Positions 5,127 through 7,634 of a stretch of 7,634 nucleotides of DNA are shown piece after piece. Each line of letters opens with the position of its first letter. Positions within the stretch are counted from its first letter, which is position 1. The translations under genes and the position numbers were made by a program. The stretch is from Chloroflexota bacterium (lineage in GTDB: Bacteria; Chloroflexota; UBA6077; JADZDV01): NCBI GenBank assembly GCA_020850915.1, contig JADZDV010000533.1, positions 1 through 7,634 of the forward strand. The letters are read 5' to 3'. The notes beneath the pieces are model-generated. The model saw nothing but the letters and a program-made list of their open reading frames with translations. It was not told the origin of the DNA and ran no database searches.

Positions 5127-7634
5127 CGCCTGGCATCCTCGAGGGACGTTGGCTGCCGGCGAGCGCGCTTCAGCGCCAACGCGTCTGGCGTCGTGTTCGT
5201 CGCGCGGCGGTCGTCCGACGTCCGTTCGTCCTGCTGGCCGCGGCTCTGCCCGACGCGCTCGCCATCGTGTTCCTGCTGGCGCAGGTGCTCTACGTCTTTC
5301 GCGACGCCTGGCAGTCCGGACTGGTGTTCCACGAAGAGGACACCAGCACGATGTTCTACCCAGTTTTCGCGGCGTTCACCGACGCATTGGAGCGCGGTTC
5401 TCTCCTTCTCTGGACGACGGATCTCTTCAGCGGCTTTCCTTTGCTGGCAGAGGGCCAGACCGGCGTCCTGTATCCGCCGAACCACCTCTTCGCCAACCTG
5501 TTCGGCGCGCGAGACGGCTTTGTCTGGCTGCGCGTGTTCCACTTTGGCGTCGCGTCCATCGGCGCCTATCTGTTTGGTCGTAGTATGCGGCTGTCGCCTG
5601 GCGCCGCGGCGGTCGGCGCCACATCGTTCGGACTCGGCAGCTTTCTCGTCGGCCAGATGCAGCACGGGAGTGTCCTGGCGAGCGCTGCCTGGCTGCCGCT
5701 GGTGCTGGCGCTCACCGAGTGGGGTGTTCGGGCGCGAGGCCTGGCGCAGCAGCGGCTGCTCGTGCTGACCGGCCTGGTGCTGGGCATGTCGGCGCTGGGC
5801 GTCCACATCCAGACAGTCGTGTTGAGCGCCGGCTGCTTCGTTGGCTGGGTCGTGTTCCGCGCACTCATTCCCTGCGCCCAGCCGCGACCGACGCGCTCCG
5901 CGGAGCGCGTCGTGCTGGCTCGTTCCCGGGCCCGCGCCTGGCTGCCGCGTCGGAACCAGGCGGTACGCGCGAGCCAGCGCCTCGGTCTGGCCTGGACGTT
6001 CCGCGTGCCGGCGCTTCGCTTCTTCTGGCTGGTTGACGTTCGCGCGGTGATTGGCAGGGCGTGCCGGGCGATCTTGCGCGCCATCACGCGGCTTGCCCGC
6101 GTGGCCTGGGCGCTCGTCGTCATCCCTGTACTCGCCGTGGCCATCGCCGCGCCCCAGCTGCTGCCGCTCCTGGAGCTGAGCGGCTTCTCGCTTCGCGCAG
6201 GTGGCTGGAGCTACCAGGCGGCGACCGACTACTCCCTGCCGGTCCCGAATCTGATCACTCTCGTCTTTCCGTTCTTCTTCCGGGACGAGCACGGGCTCGC
6301 CTGGTCTCTCTGGCAGCCATGGGAGGTGACCTACTACGCCGGGATCGTCTCACTGGCACTCGTCGTGCTGGCGGTGCTGCTGGGCCGGCGGCGGGAGCTG
6401 TTCTTCTTCGTCCCGGTGGTCGCCGTCTCCACCCTGCTGGCGCTTGGGGACTACTCACCAATCAATCTCTACGCCGAGCTCTGGGCGCTGCCGGTCATGA
6501 ACCTCCAGCGGGCTCCGGCGCGATTCAGTCTGCTGGGCACGCTGGCGCTGGCCATGATGGCAGCGCTGGGGGCTCAGGCGCTCTGGGACCGGCTCCCCCC
6601 GCGCGTCGCGGGGCGGCCTGGCTCCGCGCGCCTGCTGGTTGTCTGGCAGGGACTGGTCATCTCATTCGTTGTCGTCGCGATCGGCACGATGATCTCCTGG
6701 CGGACCTGGCTCGCCGCGCACCCGCTGGACGCCCTGGCGTACATCAACCAGGTATATCTCGGGCTGCGGCGCGACCCGGGCGTGGTGGACAGTGCCCAGA
6801 GGGTGTACAGCGGTCTCTGGAGCGCGCTCGATCCATCGGCCTGGCACACCGCGCTGCCGCTGCTCTTGCTGTGCGCGGCCTTTCTGCTGACCGCTGCGTG
6901 GAATGAGATGCGCCGTCTGCGCCTGGTCTGGGCCAGCCTCCTGGTCCTGCTCGTCGCCGTCGATCTAACGACGTTCGCGCACGACTACCATCCGACTCGC
7001 CAGATCGACGACATCGCCGACGTGGGCCCGGTTGGACGGTACCTGGCGACGCAGACGCGGCTGGCTGGCGAGGACGTGGGAAAAGACGTGCGGGTGCTGA
7101 CGGACCCGAACGTCGAGCGCCCCAAGGCGAACGAGCTGCTGCCGTGGAGCGTCGCCGAAGTGCGTGCCTACGATCCGCTGGAGCTGTCGCGGCATCGGGC
7201 CTTTGTCGGCTCCGCGACCTACGTCAACAACTGGCTGCTGGACCTGCTGCGGGTTCGGTTCCTCGTGCAGCCGTCAAGCGGGCCGGGACTACCGTCGTTC
7301 CGTCAGGTGGCATTCCATCCCCAGCATCCGCTTGTGAGCGGCACGGCCTTCAATCCAACGGGAGCGGAGACCTGGTCGATCGGTGGCGATGTGGCTGATG
7401 AGCTGCGTGTGGTGACAGCGCTGGAAGACGGGTTCTCGCTCACCGATGGCGAGGTTGTCGGCGAGTGGACGGTGGTGGCCCGCGACGGGACTGAGGTCGT
7501 CCTGCCGATGCGCGCCGGCGAGCAGGTCTCCGATTGGACCTATGACGATCCGGTCTACGCGACCCGCCCGGCCCACCATCGCGCGACGGTGGCGTTTGCC
7601 TTTGACCTGCCCGCCCCGAATGGCGCCGGCGCAC
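5054..7634 (+). CDS. YfhO-like polytopic membrane protein (partial, 3' end outside window)
   Basis: One frame is open from ATG 5054 to the right edge (860 codons, no stop). An Arg-rich start (1-55) is followed by about 12-13 membrane segments, roughly at 57-82, 156-176, 183-200, 205-223, 234-250, 253-272, 350-373, 427-445, 449-466, 491-511, 527-549, 600-616 and 622-641. The first outer loop has the YfhO/GT-C style acidic motif HEEDTSTMFYP (93-103) and LWTTDLFSGFPLLAEGQTGVLYPPN (119-143). From ~650 an extracytoplasmic domain follows, with NELLPWSVAEVRAYDPLE (693-710). B. subtilis YfhO is linked to lipoteichoic-acid glycosylation; a lipid-linked sugar transferase role here is inferred. A 75-residue Arg-rich loop (275-350) looks like an insertion. 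The start is uncertain: ATG 5054 lacks a Shine-Dalgarno and follows an in-frame TAG at 5039; codon bias is weak before ~5150, and a rare CTG at 5153 has GAGGGA six nt upstream. Confidence 0.88.
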   Translation, partial: MARGTVERRGWRRVGGAVPTFRLPSPGILEGRWLPASALQRQRVWRRVRRAAVVRRPFVLLAAALPDALAIVFLLAQVLYVFRDAWQSGLVFHEEDTSTMFYPVFAAFTDALERGSLLLWTTDLFSGFPLLAEGQTGVLYPPNHLFANLFGARDGFVWLRVFHFGVASIGAYLFGRSMRLSPGAAAVGATSFGLGSFLVGQMQHGSVLASAAWLPLVLALTEWGVRARGLAQQRLLVLTGLVLGMSALGVHIQTVVLSAGCFVGWVVFRALIPCAQPRPTRSAERVVLARSRARAWLPRRNQAVRASQRLGLAWTFRVPALRFFWLVDVRAVIGRACRAILRAITRLARVAWALVVIPVLAVAIAAPQLLPLLELSGFSLRAGGWSYQAATDYSLPVPNLITLVFPFFFRDEHGLAWSLWQPWEVTYYAGIVSLALVVLAVLLGRRRELFFFVPVVAVSTLLALGDYSPINLYAELWALPVMNLQRAPARFSLLGTLALAMMAALGAQALWDRLPPRVAGRPGSARLLVVWQGLVISFVVVAIGTMISWRTWLAAHPLDALAYINQVYLGLRRDPGVVDSAQRVYSGLWSALDPSAWHTALPLLLLCAAFLLTAAWNEMRRLRLVWASLLVLLVAVDLTTFAHDYHPTRQIDDIADVGPVGRYLATQTRLAGEDVGKDVRVLTDPNVERPKANELLPWSVAEVRAYDPLELSRHRAFVGSATYVNNWLLDLLRVRFLVQPSSGPGLPSFRQVAFHPQHPLVSGTAFNPTGAETWSIGGDVADELRVVTALEDGFSLTDGEVVGEWTVVARDGTEVVLPMRAGEQVSDWTYDDPVYATRPAHHRATVAFAFDLPAPNGAGA
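5141..5146 (+). promoter_or_regulatory. possible Shine-Dalgarno (GAGGGA) for an alternative CTG start of the YfhO-like gene
   Basis: GAGGGA is followed after six nt by CTG 5153, in frame with the YfhO-like protein (residue 34 counted from ATG 5054). It abuts TCCTC (5136-5140), the complement of the GAGGA used by the possible minus-strand gene, so the two sites form the palindrome CCTCGAGG (5137-5144). CTG starts are rare, so this is tentative. Confidence 0.25.
5889..5912. repeat. 24-bp perfect palindrome inside the YfhO-like gene
   Basis: CGACGCGCTCCG (5889-5900) is followed directly by its exact reverse complement (5901-5912), with no spacer and no mismatch. In frame it lies within PTRSAERVV (~residues 279-287), at the start of the Arg-rich cytoplasmic insertion. 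It is far longer than the other zero-spacer palindromes I noticed here. It may be a protein-binding site, part of a mobile repeat, or an effect of Arg-rich codons. Confidence 0.8.

Noticed and set aside
5070..5768. Plus-strand frames of about 140-280 codons inside the YfhO-like gene (also 5149-5583 and 6061-6906)
   Set aside because: They are out-of-frame readings of the same DNA, rich in Arg, Ser and Gly. The real frame runs without a stop from 5054 to the edge and matches the family.
5130..6292. Minus-strand open frame antisense to the YfhO-like gene
   Set aside because: Its composition (Arg/Gln/Ala-rich, no hydrophobic pattern) is that of a GC shadow, and the plus strand here encodes membrane helices and family motifs. 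Only its last part, below 5126, is kept as a candidate.
1..7634. CRISPR, toxin-antitoxin, retron, prophage or mobile-element genes
   Set aside because: I looked on both strands and found no spaced repeats, transposase, integrase, reverse transcriptase or toxin-like motif; the window is an ordinary envelope-gene neighbourhood.

Overview
This window is GC-rich bacterial DNA with strongly GC-biased third codon positions and densely packed genes. The combination of a secreted protein with tandem 'WYFAEGST'-type repeats, an exported S41 peptidase, a compact MBL-fold hydrolase and a YfhO-like multi-spanning protein suggests Chloroflexota. This is a judgement from protein style; there is no rRNA or marker gene here to prove it. 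I see no tRNA, rRNA, CRISPR array, insertion sequence, phage gene or recognisable defence system.

Layout: (1) 1-305, minus: the 5' part of a lipoprotein SGNH/GDSL-type hydrolase that runs off the left edge. (2) 306-430: a divergent promoter region with three copies of CGACTCGAC. (3) 431-2719, plus: a 762-residue secreted protein with a double-psi beta-barrel-like domain and four ~100-residue repeats. (4) 2704-2780: a convergent junction with overlapping, mutually exclusive hairpins. (5) 2763-3407, minus: an MBL-fold hydrolase whose metal motif is degenerate. (6) 3408-3502: a second divergent control region with a 7-3-7 palindrome at the predicted start site of the MBL transcript. (7) 3503-4930, plus: an exported PDZ-S41 peptidase without the usual catalytic lysine. 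(8) 4931-5126: a short gap with a hairpin, then a possible small minus-strand gene carrying a one-base frameshift. (9) 5054-7634, plus: a YfhO-like membrane protein open to the right edge, the largest gene in the window, with a 24-bp perfect palindrome inside its coding sequence.

Four of the five main products are predicted to be exported or membrane-bound (lipoprotein hydrolase, repeat protein, peptidase, polytopic membrane protein), so the region looks like an envelope/cell-surface neighbourhood. Strands alternate (-,+,-,+,(-),+), so these are mostly single-gene units facing each other and not one operon. I found no compelling evidence for a new multi-gene system. The most useful leads are the altered active sites in the MBL and S41 proteins, the two palindromic/direct-repeat control regions, and the frameshifted small CPxC gene that puts the YfhO-like start in doubt.
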